Below are positions 13,343 to 13,355 of a stretch of DNA of 13,355 bases, one piece after another (position 1 is the first letter of the stretch; the number at the start of each line of letters is the position of its first letter). The DNA lies in contig CANEFU010000010.1 of the NCBI GenBank assembly GCA_947426875.1, positions 1-13,355 of the forward strand. The letters run 5' to 3'. This DNA comes from an uncultured Clostridium sp. (lineage in GTDB: Bacteria > Bacillota > Clostridia > TANB77 > CAG-508). The notes beneath the pieces were generated by a model that was not told the origin of the DNA, ran no database searches, and was given only the letters and a program-made list of their open reading frames with translations. Position numbers and translations under genes: made by a program.

Positions 13343-13355
13343 ATGTAATTTCCTC

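Overview
The window is strongly AT-rich, uses ATG starts with good AGGAGG-type ribosome binding sites, and reads as a chromosomal segment of a low-GC Gram-positive anaerobe (Bacillota, most likely a Clostridia lineage). This placement is inferred from base composition, gene content and the paired iron-sulfur scaffold/GGGtGRT genes; no rRNA or other marker is present to fix it more closely.

Layout. Positions 1-509 hold the 3' tail of an unidentified gene and a DUF3788-type gene, closed by a hairpin terminator (616-649). A glycolytic cluster follows: pgk, a Nudix hydrolase, tpiA, gpmI and, 7 nt behind gpmI, a YezG-like (DUF600) gene (728-5774). Next comes a two-gene unit of an IscU/NifU-like scaffold protein and a GGGtGRT-family protein (5865-7656), preceded by a palindromic AT-rich leader and ended by a clear terminator. 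A second, IDI-like Nudix gene stands alone between its own promoter and terminator (7756-8408). A five-gene operon with a strong extended -10 promoter follows: EamA-type transporter, small two-TM protein, cupin, YqhD/BdhA-type iron-containing alcohol dehydrogenase and histidine phosphatase (8432-11708). On the minus strand are nfeD and an SPFH/stomatin-like gene (13342-11907), which converge on the phosphatase gene.

Functional picture. pgk, tpiA and gpmI give three steps of lower glycolysis, but the partners often linked to them (gapA, eno) are not in the window. The scaffold/GGGtGRT pair is the part with least known biology: both members are recognisable families, the pairing looks functional, and the second member has no assigned activity. 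The NfeD/SPFH pair is a membrane-microdomain module. The alcohol dehydrogenase operon suggests reduction of small aldehydes plus transport, with an undefined role for the cupin and phosphatase.

The most striking non-coding signal is a set of palindromic elements placed directly behind stop codons: a 27-nt hairpin after pgk, a perfect 40-bp inverted repeat after tpiA, a GGGGACG-type hairpin after the scaffold gene, and a perfect 49-bp inverted repeat with 15-nt tandem repeats after the phosphatase gene. The first and last share an exact 25-nt block although nearly 10 kb apart, so they belong to one dispersed repeat family. I saw no rRNA, tRNA, CRISPR array, transposase or phage gene.
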